Both the position numbers and the translations under genes were made by a program. Source: Anaerolineae bacterium (GTDB lineage Bacteria; Chloroflexota; Anaerolineae; Promineifilales; Promineifilaceae). Taken from it: a stretch of DNA of 64,000 nt. Numbering within the stretch: position 1 is the stretch's first letter; each line of letters begins with the position of its first letter. This document shows positions 41,029-50,112 of the stretch, in pieces. The stretch covers positions 1-64,000 of the forward strand of contig JADLAX010000020.1 of assembly GCA_020848035.1 (NCBI GenBank). Reading direction: 5' to 3'. The notes beneath the pieces were generated by a model. That model had not been told where the DNA came from and made no database searches. It was given only the letters and a program-made list of their open reading frames with translations.

Positions 41029-41667
41029 ATGAGTCAACTCTCCACCGAGAAGGTTGAATATTACTATCCCAACAAGATGGGGCGAATTGTCCTGGTGGCC
41101 ATGGAAGAGATCATGGGACACCACGGCGTCAATGCGGTGCTGAATCTGGCCAAGCTCTCCCATCTGGTCAATAATTACCCACCAAACAACTTGCAGCTTG
41201 GCTTCACTTTTTCTGAATTTAGCGCCATCCAGCAAACGCTGGATGACATGTACGGCGAACGTGGTGGTCGCGGGTTGGCTCTTCGCGCCGGGCGAGAAAC
41301 GTGGAAATACGCCCTCAAAGAGTTTATGCCGGTTCTGGGCATCACTGACCTGGCGATGCGTATGCTGCCGCTAGGCATCAAGATCAAAATTGGTCTGGAT
41401 GTTTTTGCGGAAACGTTCAACAAATTCAGCGATCAGCGGGTGCGGCTGGGCGAAGATGCCGAAAATTATTTGTGGATTATCGAGCGATGTCCCATATGCT
41501 GGCAGCGGGTTTCTGATACGCCGTGCTGCCATTTGGCCATTGGCTTGTTAGAACAGGCGTTGGACTGGGTCAGCCGGGGCCGACGGTTTAGAGTGGAACA
41601 AATCAGCTGCATTGCCACCGGCGATGAGACGTGTACCATTGCCATTGCCAAACAGCCGCTTGTGTAA
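41029..41667 (+). CDS. V4R (4-vinyl reductase-like) domain protein
   Basis: The 212-aa protein ends with the V4R signature: ERCPICWQRVSDTPCCHLAIGLLEQALDWV and EQISCIATGDETCTIAI, where Cys residues bind zinc and the cavity holds a hydrophobic ligand. V4R domains occur in BchJ-like proteins and in ligand sensors for hydrocarbons and lipids. The N-terminal part resembles the heme- or ligand-binding HNOB/V4R arrangement. It is 2 nt after the hydrolase gene and upstream of an acyl-ACP-reductase-like gene, which supports a role in sensing or carrying a lipid. Confidence 0.8.
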   Translation: MSQLSTEKVEYYYPNKMGRIVLVAMEEIMGHHGVNAVLNLAKLSHLVNNYPPNNLQLGFTFSEFSAIQQTLDDMYGERGGRGLALRAGRETWKYALKEFMPVLGITDLAMRMLPLGIKIKIGLDVFAETFNKFSDQRVRLGEDAENYLWIIERCPICWQRVSDTPCCHLAIGLLEQALDWVSRGRRFRVEQISCIATGDETCTIAIAKQPLV

Positions 41668-41740
41668 CGGCCGTTTTAAGCGATTCAAGTGGCGGTGAAA
41701 AACAGCTCCCGATTGCCTCGCTTGATAAAGAAGTAGTTTT

Positions 41741-43027
41741 ATGCGACGTATTATTATTAATGAGCCAAGTTTTATTGCGCCGTTTAACGAAACGGCGCGC
41801 GATTTGCGCGTGCAAAACAAGCCGCTGTGGCTGTGGCAGCGCGATTTGCTGGTCAAACACGCCGTCGAAGAGCGCGAATACCCGGACTGGGAAGTTGCCC
41901 GCCTCCTGGAAACGGAAGAAGTTGAAAGCCTGGTGCACCGCGATAACCTTTTTTTCAACCAGCTGCTGATTGACGAATTCATTCAAAAAGCGCGGGCCAA
42001 CAAACGACCGGCCCGGCTGGCGTTTCACAAGGATGATCCGGCGATTGCCAAGCATGTACGGCCGTTAACCCACTCCTTCTTCAAGCAAGGCGATTTGCTG
42101 CTGACCGATATGTGGTACCTGCCCAAAGGCGTCTCGCAGAGCTTGCTGGCCGAACCGCTGGTCATTGATACTGAATCGCGCGAACGCGGCTACTACCATA
42201 TCCCCCCCTACATGGCCACCGAATTTGGCGACCTAGTCTACCAGCTGCCCAAAAAAGTGTTTGTGCTGGTAGAAAATTGGGTCCACCTCTTTATCGCCGA
42301 CATTTTGCTGGGCGTTTTTACCCAGGGCGCGAATGTGGAAGACCACGTGGCCAGCTCCTGGCAATACAAGCTAAAAATCATGGCCCGTTCGATTTTGGAG
42401 CAAAAGCGCTTTTTATCCAGCTCCGAATTGGTAAAGGTGGGGCGAAATGTGCATATTGACCCAACGGCCGTTATCCACGGCTACACGGTCATTGGCGACA
42501 ACGTCACCATCGGCGCGGGTGCCGTCATCGACAACTGCATCATTGGCAGCAATGTGACCGTCTCCCAGGGCTGCCAGCTCTTGCTCAGCGTGGTCAGCGA
42601 TGGCTGCTTTTTGCCCTTCCGCGCCGCCCTCTTTATGACCACCCTGATGGAAAATACCTCCATTGCCCAAAACACCTGCTTGCAGCTGTGTGTGGTCGGT
42701 CGCGACTCGTTTATTGGTGCGGGCAACACTTTCACCGACTTCAACATCTTAGGCGGCCCGCTCAAAACGATGAACCACCTGGAGCAGTTAGAGGCCACCA
42801 ACCTGCTCATCCTGGGCGGCTGCGTCGGGCACCACTGCCGCATTGGCTCCGGTGCAGTGATCTATGCCGCCCGCACCATCGAATCCGACGTGGTGCTGCT
42901 GGCGTCTGACGACCGGATGTTCATCACCAAAAACGTAACCTTTGAACAAAGCGACCACCACGCCCACAAAGAGCGGTACTCCTACCCCCGGCTGTATCCC
43001 AGAAAAGGGGAGATTGTCAATTACTAA
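41741..43027 (+). CDS. Left-handed beta-helix (hexapeptide-repeat) transferase-like protein
   Basis: The 428-aa protein has an N-terminal domain of unknown type (about 220 residues), then a hexapeptide-repeat coil: VHIDPTAVIHGYTVIGDNVTIGAGAVIDNCIIGSNVTVSQGC, followed by FIGAGNTFTDFNILGG and HCRIGSGAVIYAARTIES. This left-handed beta-helix is typical of acyl- and nucleotidyl-transferases and gamma-carbonic anhydrases. The exact reaction cannot be told. It lies between the V4R gene and the acyl-ACP-reductase-like gene in the plus-strand array, so lipid or acyl modification is the likely theme. Confidence 0.75.
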   Translation: MRRIIINEPSFIAPFNETARDLRVQNKPLWLWQRDLLVKHAVEEREYPDWEVARLLETEEVESLVHRDNLFFNQLLIDEFIQKARANKRPARLAFHKDDPAIAKHVRPLTHSFFKQGDLLLTDMWYLPKGVSQSLLAEPLVIDTESRERGYYHIPPYMATEFGDLVYQLPKKVFVLVENWVHLFIADILLGVFTQGANVEDHVASSWQYKLKIMARSILEQKRFLSSSELVKVGRNVHIDPTAVIHGYTVIGDNVTIGAGAVIDNCIIGSNVTVSQGCQLLLSVVSDGCFLPFRAALFMTTLMENTSIAQNTCLQLCVVGRDSFIGAGNTFTDFNILGGPLKTMNHLEQLEATNLLILGGCVGHHCRIGSGAVIYAARTIESDVVLLASDDRMFITKNVTFEQSDHHAHKERYSYPRLYPRKGEIVNY

Positions 43028-43119
43028 CACCTTTTTCACGGCGTCCAGGCAGAAAGCGGGTATGTAAGGGACCCAATTACCATTTATAGGGTCGTTTGTC
43101 CTCATTACACTCAATTTTT

Positions 43120-44268
43120 ATGATGCAGGATTCTTTTGCTTTTATCATTCATCCGCTCGATCCCAAGCGCGACGTCAGCCGCAAGTATCCGGCGCTGGGT
43201 AAGCTGCCTGCCTGGCTGATTGAATTTCTTTCCATTTTTTATCCCCCTGTGTTTATCTCGGAAATTGAGGGCATTCAATCGGCGGAAAACGGCCGTTCCC
43301 TCAAAGGTTGGTTCATTGCCTGCCCACTGACGCCCAACATGATGCTGCGCCTGCCCACCGCCCTGGTCTACCGCAAAATTGTGCAAACGGGCAAGCTGGC
43401 AGAAAAATTGGGTGCTCGGGTGCTGGGTCTGGGGGCCTTTACGTCGGTGGTAGGCGATGGCGGCATCACCATTGCCAGGCAGCTCAACATTCCGGTGACC
43501 ACGGGCGACAGCTACACCATTGCCCAGGCCGTGCATGCCATAGAAGAAGCGGCCGTTTTGCTTGAAAACCCCCTGTCTACGGCAACGGTAGCCGTGGTGG
43601 GAGCCACCGGGGCCATTGGCTCGGTATGTGCCCAGCTGTTGGCGCCCCAGTGCCAGCAGCTGCTGCTCATTGGCCGCCGGATAGAAAAGCTGCAAGAAGT
43701 GGCAACGGCCGTACGCCAGCAAGGCGCAGCCCAGGTAACCATCTCCGCCAACATGGCCGATCTGGCCCAGGCCGATTTTGTCATCACCGTCACCAGCGCC
43801 GTGGAGACGATCATTGAACCACATCATTTGCGGCCCGGCGCGGTAGTTTGTGACGTTTCGCGGCCGCGTGACGTCTCAAAACAGGTCGCCGAACAGCGCC
43901 CTGACGTTCTGGTAATTGAAGGCGGCATGGTTGAGGTGCCTGGACCAGTCAACTTCAATTTTGACTTTGGTTTTCCGCCGAAAATGGCCTATGCCTGTAT
44001 GGCAGAGACAATGGCATTGGCTCTAGACGGAAATTACGTTTCTTTCACGCTGGGAAAAGACATAAAATTGTCGCAAGTACAGACAATTGATACAATCGCC
44101 CAGCGGCACGGCTTTAAGCTTGGCGGCTTCAGAAGTTTCGAACGCGCCGTAACAAGCTCGCAAATAGCGGTTGTCAAAGCTGCCCGTATTCCAGATGGCG
44201 ACGCTGTTGGTGCCGTTCCGTTTTTGAATCCAAAGACCAACACTTTTGTGGACTCTGTAAAAATTTGA
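43120..44268 (+). CDS. Long-chain acyl-ACP reductase-like protein (aldehyde-forming)
   Basis: The protein of about 382 aa resembles cyanobacterial acyl-ACP reductase (Aar). It shows LGLGAFTSVVGDGG and the NADP motif VAVVGATGAIGSVCAQLL. It also has DVSRPRDVSKQ..RPDVLVIEGGMVEVPG and KMAYACMAETMALAL, in which Cys293 aligns with the catalytic Cys of Aar. Such enzymes reduce acyl-ACP to a fatty aldehyde through a thioester. The start is the ATG at 43120 or 43123; no strong Shine-Dalgarno is seen. No aldehyde decarbonylase is in the window; the aldehyde dehydrogenase gene at 60349 is the only aldehyde-consuming candidate. Confidence 0.75.
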   Translation: MMQDSFAFIIHPLDPKRDVSRKYPALGKLPAWLIEFLSIFYPPVFISEIEGIQSAENGRSLKGWFIACPLTPNMMLRLPTALVYRKIVQTGKLAEKLGARVLGLGAFTSVVGDGGITIARQLNIPVTTGDSYTIAQAVHAIEEAAVLLENPLSTATVAVVGATGAIGSVCAQLLAPQCQQLLLIGRRIEKLQEVATAVRQQGAAQVTISANMADLAQADFVITVTSAVETIIEPHHLRPGAVVCDVSRPRDVSKQVAEQRPDVLVIEGGMVEVPGPVNFNFDFGFPPKMAYACMAETMALALDGNYVSFTLGKDIKLSQVQTIDTIAQRHGFKLGGFRSFERAVTSSQIAVVKAARIPDGDAVGAVPFLNPKTNTFVDSVKI

Positions 44269-44287
44269 TCTGCCAAGGAATAAGCTC

Positions 44288-45178
44288 ATGAGCAACGGCC
44301 GTATATTAATAGTTGAAGACGATTTTGATATTTCCAACATGTTACGCATCTTCTTCACGGGGCAAGGGTACCATGTTGATGTCGCCGCGCGGGGCAGCGA
44401 AGCGCTGGAACTCTGCCGCAAAAAACTGCCCGATCTCATCGTCTTAGACATCATGCTGCCAGACATGAACGGGTACGAAGTGTGCAAGGTGATGCGCACC
44501 ACCACGCGCACCAGCCATATCCCCATCATTTTCCTCACCCAGAAAGATGAGCGCAGCGACCGCATTGCCGGGCTGGAGCTGGGTGCCGATGATTACATCA
44601 CCAAGCCGTTTGACATTGAAGAGCTCAAGCTGCGCGTCCGCACCGCCATTAATACCTACAAACGCCACAACATGACCGACCCCATCACCGGCCTGCCCAG
44701 CAGCCGCCTGATCGAAGATCAGCTGCGCCAGCTCATGCGCACCAGCGATTGGACCTATTTGCAGATTGGCATCGACCACATCGAGCCATTTAGCGATGAA
44801 TATGGCTTCCTGGCCCGCGACGAAGTGCTGCGCTTCACCACCCTCCTGCTGAACGAAGTGGATGACGAGATGGGCACGCTGGACGACTTTGTGGGCCACG
44901 CTACCAGCAATACCTTTGTGTTGGTCACCAAGTCCACCAATGTCCCGGCCCTGGTCGAGGAACTACGCCAGCAGTTTGATGAAGGCATTCTCTCCCACTA
45001 CAGCTTTATCGATCGCGAACAGGGCGGCATCATGCAGCCCGATGGCAATCTGGTACCGCTGATGAAGCTGTCGATTGGCATTGTGTCGGACAAAACCCAA
45101 CGTTTTTCCGACATTCGCGAGATTACCGAAACGGCCGCTGAACTGCGCCGGATGGACAGAGATAAACAAGCTCAATAG
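44288..45178 (+). CDS. Response regulator with degenerate GGDEF domain
   Basis: The 296-aa protein has an N-terminal receiver domain (Asp54 in VLDIMLPDMNG, Lys in TKPFDIEE) followed by a region that starts like GGDEF domains (DPITGLPSSRLIEDQLRQLM) but lacks the GGDEF motif, with GHATSNTFVLV at the expected place. It therefore should not make cyclic di-GMP but might bind a nucleotide. It lies 19 nt after the acyl-ACP-reductase-like gene and upstream of the large histidine kinase, so it is probably part of the same signalling operon. Confidence 0.85.
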   Translation: MSNGRILIVEDDFDISNMLRIFFTGQGYHVDVAARGSEALELCRKKLPDLIVLDIMLPDMNGYEVCKVMRTTTRTSHIPIIFLTQKDERSDRIAGLELGADDYITKPFDIEELKLRVRTAINTYKRHNMTDPITGLPSSRLIEDQLRQLMRTSDWTYLQIGIDHIEPFSDEYGFLARDEVLRFTTLLLNEVDDEMGTLDDFVGHATSNTFVLVTKSTNVPALVEELRQQFDEGILSHYSFIDREQGGIMQPDGNLVPLMKLSIGIVSDKTQRFSDIREITETAAELRRMDRDKQAQ

Positions 45179-45201
45179 AAAACCTGCACACGCAAAAGTG
45201 C

Positions 45202-45219
45202 CTGTCGTCTTCACGACAG
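45202..45219. other. Short perfect hairpin before the kinase gene
   Basis: CTGTCGT (45202-45208) pairs with ACGACAG (45213-45219) around CTTC. There is no T-run, so it is more likely an operator or RNA processing site than a terminator. It lies 55 nt before the kinase start. Confidence 0.4.
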
Positions 45220-45273
45220 ACCCTGACAATCGTGTAATGTGGCGGAAGTAACAGCTGAGGTTTGACACGAACC

Positions 45274-48200
45274 ATGGAAAAAGAATTAACCTCGGCTATG
45301 ATTTGGAGTTTGTTTGACAGCCTTCACGAAGGCGTTCTCATAGCTGAGACCAATGGCACGATTTTATACCTGAATGATACCGCAGGTGAGCTGCTCAACC
45401 TGACACCTGGGGTTGCAACATTGCAGGCTGCCGCCAACTTCTTCACACCACCTCACAGCTGGGAAGATTGTTTAACGCCACCCTTTGCCACCACCATTTT
45501 GTTGAAAAACGGCCGTATCCTCAACCTCCACAGCCGCTACATTGAACTAAACCAGACCAACCTGATCCAGCTGATCATCTCGCCGCAGCAGGCCGTAACG
45601 GATCTGGCCAATTCAGCCCAGGCGCTACAGCAGCTGGCCACCCTCACCCGCGTCAGCAACGAAACGGACCTGCAAGCGCAGCTTTCCCTGTTGGTCAACG
45701 GCCTGCAAAAGACCGGTTGGAACCGGGTGGTGCTGAGCCTGCGCGACGAAGCATTTAACCCCACCTTGATGATTACCGCAGGCATTACCCCAGAGGAAGA
45801 GACCTTTTTGCGCAACAATGCCATCCCGGCCCAGGCGTGGCTGGCCCTGTTTGAAGAGGAAGCCCTGGAAGCGTACCGCCAGAGCAGCTGCTATTTTGTG
45901 CCCGGCCACAGCGATTGGGCGCAGCAGCACCTGGGTATGGTGCTGCCAGACTACACGGCCGTTCGCCAAAACGGCGACACCTGGCATCCCAACGATTTAC
46001 TGTGCATCCCGCTGTATAATCAACAGCAGCAGCGCATCGGCCTCATTGGATTGGACCAACCGGTAAACGGCCGTCGCCCCACCCCGGTTACCCTGCAAAC
46101 CATCGAGCTGTACGCCCAATTTGCCGCCTCCATTGTGGAAAAAGCCCAGCTTTTCCAACAGACAGCACGACGCAACCGGGAATTTGAAGTGCTGCTAAAC
46201 AGCAGCACCGCCCTTTCCAGCACGCTGGATAAAGAATCGATTTTGCACACCCTGGCCACCCAGGCGCTTAAAGTGGTAGACGCCCTGAGCTGCGTGGTAT
46301 ACCAATGGCTGCCGTCAGAAAACGAACTGCTGGTTTTGAAGCGTGTGGAGCGGGCCAGCACAACGGCCGTTCCCGCCCAGGGCATGCGCTTAACCATCCC
46401 CGATTCGCCAATCCTGACGGCCGTCCTTCAGGGGCAGCAGGCCCAAACGATCCACATCAGCCAGGTAGACGCGTCGCCGCTGCCGCTGCCCCAAACCCCC
46501 ACCGGAGATGAGTCTCTGACCGGGGTATTTGTGCCGCTGGTGCTGACCGGCGAGACGTATGGCTTGTTGTATTTGGTCAGGGGAAACGGCCGTATTCCCC
46601 AGACCGATCAGCACGAAATCATGCTGCTCACCGCCCTGGCTAACCAGGCCACCACCGCCCTGGAAACCGCCTTCATCTTTGAAGACACCTACGAGCGCGA
46701 ACGCTTCTACGGCGCAATGGGCAACGTCAGCCTGGCGCTAAACTCCAGCCTGGACCGTGAAACCGTGCTCAACCTGGTCTGCTCTGAAGGACGCCGCATT
46801 TTTAACGTCGATGGCGCGTACATCTGGCAGCTTGAAGGCGAGCAATTTGTCGGCAGCGCCGCCGCCGGGCACGGCGCCAGCCACTTTGTTGGCACCACCA
46901 TTGCCACGGCGGACCAAACCAGCTTTGTCAGCCAGCTGGCGCGCTCGGCTGAACCGACGTTTATTAACCAGATTGCCCAACACGACGACATTGCAATTCG
47001 CCTGCCGCAGCCTGAAGCGGTTAAAGCTGTGTTGGGTGTACCACTGCTGCGCGAAAGCGACCTGACCGGTATCCTGGTGCTGGTTGATACACAAAACCCC
47101 AACCGTTTTTCCAACAAAGACATTAGCTGGGCCACGACCTTTGGCGTACAGGTAGCCATTGCCCTGCAAAACGCCAAGCTGTTCGATGAGCTGCGCCAGT
47201 TTAACGAAACGCTGGATCATCGCGTCGCCGAGCGCACCAAAGCGCTGAACGACGAAAGCAACCGTGTCAAGATCTTGCTGCGCATCACCACCGAACTATC
47301 CGCCAGCCTGGATCAGGACCGGGTGCTCAACCAGGCGCTGCACCTGGTAAACGGCGTGGTAAGCGCCACCGAGGGCGCTATTTTGCTCATCGACAACGAG
47401 TCGGGTGAGTTTATTTTCCGGGCGGCCATTGGCACGGAACGGCCGATTCCCCTGCGCGGTATCCCCAGCGGCATGATGCGCAACGAAGGTCTGGCGGGCT
47501 GGATGATTGAAAACCATTCGGCCGTCATTGTGCACGACGCCCTGCAGGACCCCCGCTGGCAGGAGCGGGAAACCAGCATGCGCCACCGCTCGGTGCTGGG
47601 CGTGCCGCTGATTTCCAACGAAGAAGTCATCGGCGTGTTGATGATGTTCCATTCCGAGCCAAACGCCTTCACCTTGCAGCAGCAGGATTTGGTCGAAGCG
47701 GCCGCCATCCAGGTGGCCCACGCCATCAACAACGCCAGCCTGTACAACCTCATTTTTGACCAGGCTGAGCAGCTTGGCTCCATGCTGCGCACAGAAATCA
47801 TCCAAAAGGCCAACCTGGAAGCGATCCTGGAAAGTATCGCCGACGGCGTGATTGTGGCCGACAGCCAAAACAAGGTGGACATTGCCAATCTGCCCGCCTG
47901 CAACATTTTGGACATCCCGCGCGATCAGCTGCTGGGTAAATCGATCAACGAGCTGCTGGGGCTGTACGGCCATTTTGGCGAATCGTGGATTCACACGATT
48001 AACGACTGGGCCACCAATGCCGACCGCATTGAGCAGTGGACCTTCCTGGCCGACCAGCTGGTGATTGAGGACAAGTTTGTCAGCGTGCATTTGTCGCCAG
48101 TGCTGTCGGATAACCAGTTTTACGGCACGGTTTCCATCTTCCGCGATATCACCAAGGAAGTGGAGGTGGACAAGCTGAAGAGCGAATTTGTCTCCACGGT

Positions 48201-48885
48201 GTCGCACGAGCTGCGCACGCCGATGACGTCGATCAAAGGGTATGCCGACCTGATGCTGATGGGCGCGGCTGGCCCGATGACCGATCCGCAAATTCGCTAC
48301 TTGCAGGTGATCAAAAACAATGCCGATCGGCTGCACATGTTGGTGAACGATTTATTGGACATTTCGCGCATTGAGACGGGCAAGACGGGGCTGGATTTAC
48401 GGCCGTTAGACATCCCCCAAATCATCGAACAGGTGGTGGAGGGGCATTTAAACGGCCGTATCCAGCACGAATCGCGCAGCCTGAGTGTGCAAACCGAGCT
48501 GGCCCCCTCGCTGCCGCTGGTTAATGCCGATCACGCCCGCATCACCCAAATCCTGACCAACTTGCTGGACAATGCGCTCAACTACACCCCGGACTTCGGC
48601 CAAATCACCGTGACAGCCCGGGCCACCCACAGCTACGTGCATATCAGCATCCAGGACACCGGCATCGGCATCGCCCGGGAAAACCTGGACAAAATTTTCG
48701 ACCGCTTCTACCGCGCCGACGACGCCAAAGTACAGCGCGTACCCGGCACCGGTCTGGGGCTGGCCATCGTACGCAGCCTCATCGAAATGCACGGCGGCCG
48801 TTTGCGCGTGGAAAGCGAGCTGGGCAAAGGCAGTACCTTTACGTTTAATCTGCCGGTCGTTATCGAAGATAGCGATCCGACGTAA
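45274..48885 (+). CDS. Large multi-GAF sensor histidine kinase
   Basis: The 1203-aa soluble protein begins with a PAS-like domain (SALFDSLHEGVLIAETNGTILYLNDT pattern near residues 10-40), then several GAF domains (around 120-290, 310-470, 480-640 and 680-840). After a second PAS-like segment (NLEAILESIADGVIVADSQN) come the HisKA domain (STVSHELRTPMTSIKGYADLM) and the ATPase domain (DTGIGIARENLDKIFDRFYRAD, RVPGTGLGLAIVRSLIEMHGG). It has no transmembrane helix. GAF ligands could be cyclic nucleotides, tetrapyrroles or lipids. I use the ATG at 45274, because the TTG at 45262 is too close to GAGG. A response-regulator gene follows. Confidence 0.9.
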   Translation: MEKELTSAMIWSLFDSLHEGVLIAETNGTILYLNDTAGELLNLTPGVATLQAAANFFTPPHSWEDCLTPPFATTILLKNGRILNLHSRYIELNQTNLIQLIISPQQAVTDLANSAQALQQLATLTRVSNETDLQAQLSLLVNGLQKTGWNRVVLSLRDEAFNPTLMITAGITPEEETFLRNNAIPAQAWLALFEEEALEAYRQSSCYFVPGHSDWAQQHLGMVLPDYTAVRQNGDTWHPNDLLCIPLYNQQQQRIGLIGLDQPVNGRRPTPVTLQTIELYAQFAASIVEKAQLFQQTARRNREFEVLLNSSTALSSTLDKESILHTLATQALKVVDALSCVVYQWLPSENELLVLKRVERASTTAVPAQGMRLTIPDSPILTAVLQGQQAQTIHISQVDASPLPLPQTPTGDESLTGVFVPLVLTGETYGLLYLVRGNGRIPQTDQHEIMLLTALANQATTALETAFIFEDTYERERFYGAMGNVSLALNSSLDRETVLNLVCSEGRRIFNVDGAYIWQLEGEQFVGSAAAGHGASHFVGTTIATADQTSFVSQLARSAEPTFINQIAQHDDIAIRLPQPEAVKAVLGVPLLRESDLTGILVLVDTQNPNRFSNKDISWATTFGVQVAIALQNAKLFDELRQFNETLDHRVAERTKALNDESNRVKILLRITTELSASLDQDRVLNQALHLVNGVVSATEGAILLIDNESGEFIFRAAIGTERPIPLRGIPSGMMRNEGLAGWMIENHSAVIVHDALQDPRWQERETSMRHRSVLGVPLISNEEVIGVLMMFHSEPNAFTLQQQDLVEAAAIQVAHAINNASLYNLIFDQAEQLGSMLRTEIIQKANLEAILESIADGVIVADSQNKVDIANLPACNILDIPRDQLLGKSINELLGLYGHFGESWIHTINDWATNADRIEQWTFLADQLVIEDKFVSVHLSPVLSDNQFYGTVSIFRDITKEVEVDKLKSEFVSTVSHELRTPMTSIKGYADLMLMGAAGPMTDPQIRYLQVIKNNADRLHMLVNDLLDISRIETGKTGLDLRPLDIPQIIEQVVEGHLNGRIQHESRSLSVQTELAPSLPLVNADHARITQILTNLLDNALNYTPDFGQITVTARATHSYVHISIQDTGIGIARENLDKIFDRFYRADDAKVQRVPGTGLGLAIVRSLIEMHGGRLRVESELGKGSTFTFNLPVVIEDSDPT

Positions 48886-48939
48886 GAGACTTTTTCAATC
48901 TTGGGTTGTCGCAAAGAAACCCAATTGGAAAGAGGAACT

Positions 48940-49317
48940 ATGGCTAAAATTCTTATTGCCGAAGACGATCAGGATATCCGCGAACTGATTGTGCTCACCC
49001 TTCAGTTTAGTGGATTCGATGTCGTCAGCGTTGAAGATGGTTCTTTGGCAGTTGAAAAGGCGAAAGTTGAAGCCTTTGACCTGATTTTGATGGACGTACG
49101 GATGCCGCGCATGACCGGCTACGAGGCGTGCCGTCGGCTCAAGGATATGGACAGCACCAAAAACATTCCGATCATTTTCTTGTCGGCCAAAGGGCAGGAG
49201 CAAGAAATTCAGACCGGGCTGAGTGCCGGGGCCGCCGACTACATTCTCAAGCCGTTTGCCCCGGATACGTTAGTCAACACCATCAACAAAGTGTTAAGCA
49301 AGGCAAAAGCTGGCTAA
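48940..49317 (+). CDS. Single-domain response regulator (CheY-like)
   Basis: The 125-aa protein is a receiver domain only: KILIAEDDQDIREL, Asp52 in LILMDVRMPRMTG, the Thr/Ser switch in IPIIFLSAKGQ and Lys in ILKPFAPDTL. It is the likely partner of the GAF kinase that precedes it by 54 nt. GAGG 4 nt before the ATG supports the start. Only 3 nt separate its end from the second alpha/beta hydrolase gene, which suggests that the two are co-regulated. Confidence 0.92.
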   Translation: MAKILIAEDDQDIRELIVLTLQFSGFDVVSVEDGSLAVEKAKVEAFDLILMDVRMPRMTGYEACRRLKDMDSTKNIPIIFLSAKGQEQEIQTGLSAGAADYILKPFAPDTLVNTINKVLSKAKAG

Positions 49318-49320
49318 AAA

Positions 49321-50112
49321 ATGAGCATCACCACCATAGACAGCCAACTGATCCACTACGAGGTGCTTGGTCGCGGCCAGCCGCTGATTTTTATTCACGG
49401 CTGGCTGGGCTCCTGGCGCTATTGGTGGCCGTCTATGCAGGCTTTGTCCACCCATTATCGCACCTTTGCCTTCGACCTGTGGGGCTTTGGCGATTCCAGC
49501 AAATCGCCCGATGCGTACTCTCTGGGCGCTTACGTGGAGATGGTAGACCAGTTCATCGACAAGCTGGGTGTAGCCCGGCCGGTTATCCTGGTGGGCCACG
49601 GCCTGGGGGCGATTGTTTCGCTCAGCTACACGGCCAAAAATCCGCAAAACGTGGCCAAAGTGGCCACCATCGCTTTGCCGCTCACCAATGCCTATCTCAA
49701 CAACCGGCTGCAAGACACCGACCCAGAAACGCTCATCAGCCGGGTTTTGGGGCGGACCAACAGCTTTATGGAGATTGATAGCGAAATTCATAAGGTGGAT
49801 GCAACGGCCGTTACCAAATCCATCAGCTCGTTTAGCAACGTCAACCTGGTCAACGATATCGCCAATCTCACCCGCCCGCTGCTGCTGGTGTACGGCACCC
49901 AGGATAACCTGGTGCTGCCCCCCAACGGCGAATACAGCTACCTCCAGCAATCAGTCAACGACCGATTTTACGTGGAGTTGGAGTTGTGCCACCACTTCCC
50001 CATGCTGCAAGAGAAGGCCAAGTTCAACCGCCTCCTGCTAGACTTCATTCTGGCCAGCGCCGAACTGACCGAACTCACCCCCAAAGAATATTGGCAGCGG
50101 CGCATTCGCTAA
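49321..50112 (+). CDS. Alpha/beta-fold hydrolase (second paralogue)
   Basis: The 263-aa protein shares its organisation with the hydrolase at 40199: FIHGWLGSWRYWWPSMQ, the nucleophile region VGHGLGAIVSL (Gly in place of the usual Ser at the elbow, GHGLG), GTQDNLVLPPN and CHHFPMLQEKAKFNRLL. The usual Ser of GxSxG is Gly here, so the catalytic Ser may be missing and the protein may bind rather than cleave its ligand. It lies 3 nt after the response regulator. Compared with its paralogue, the active site seems altered. Confidence 0.8.
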   Translation: MSITTIDSQLIHYEVLGRGQPLIFIHGWLGSWRYWWPSMQALSTHYRTFAFDLWGFGDSSKSPDAYSLGAYVEMVDQFIDKLGVARPVILVGHGLGAIVSLSYTAKNPQNVAKVATIALPLTNAYLNNRLQDTDPETLISRVLGRTNSFMEIDSEIHKVDATAVTKSISSFSNVNLVNDIANLTRPLLLVYGTQDNLVLPPNGEYSYLQQSVNDRFYVELELCHHFPMLQEKAKFNRLLLDFILASAELTELTPKEYWQRRIR

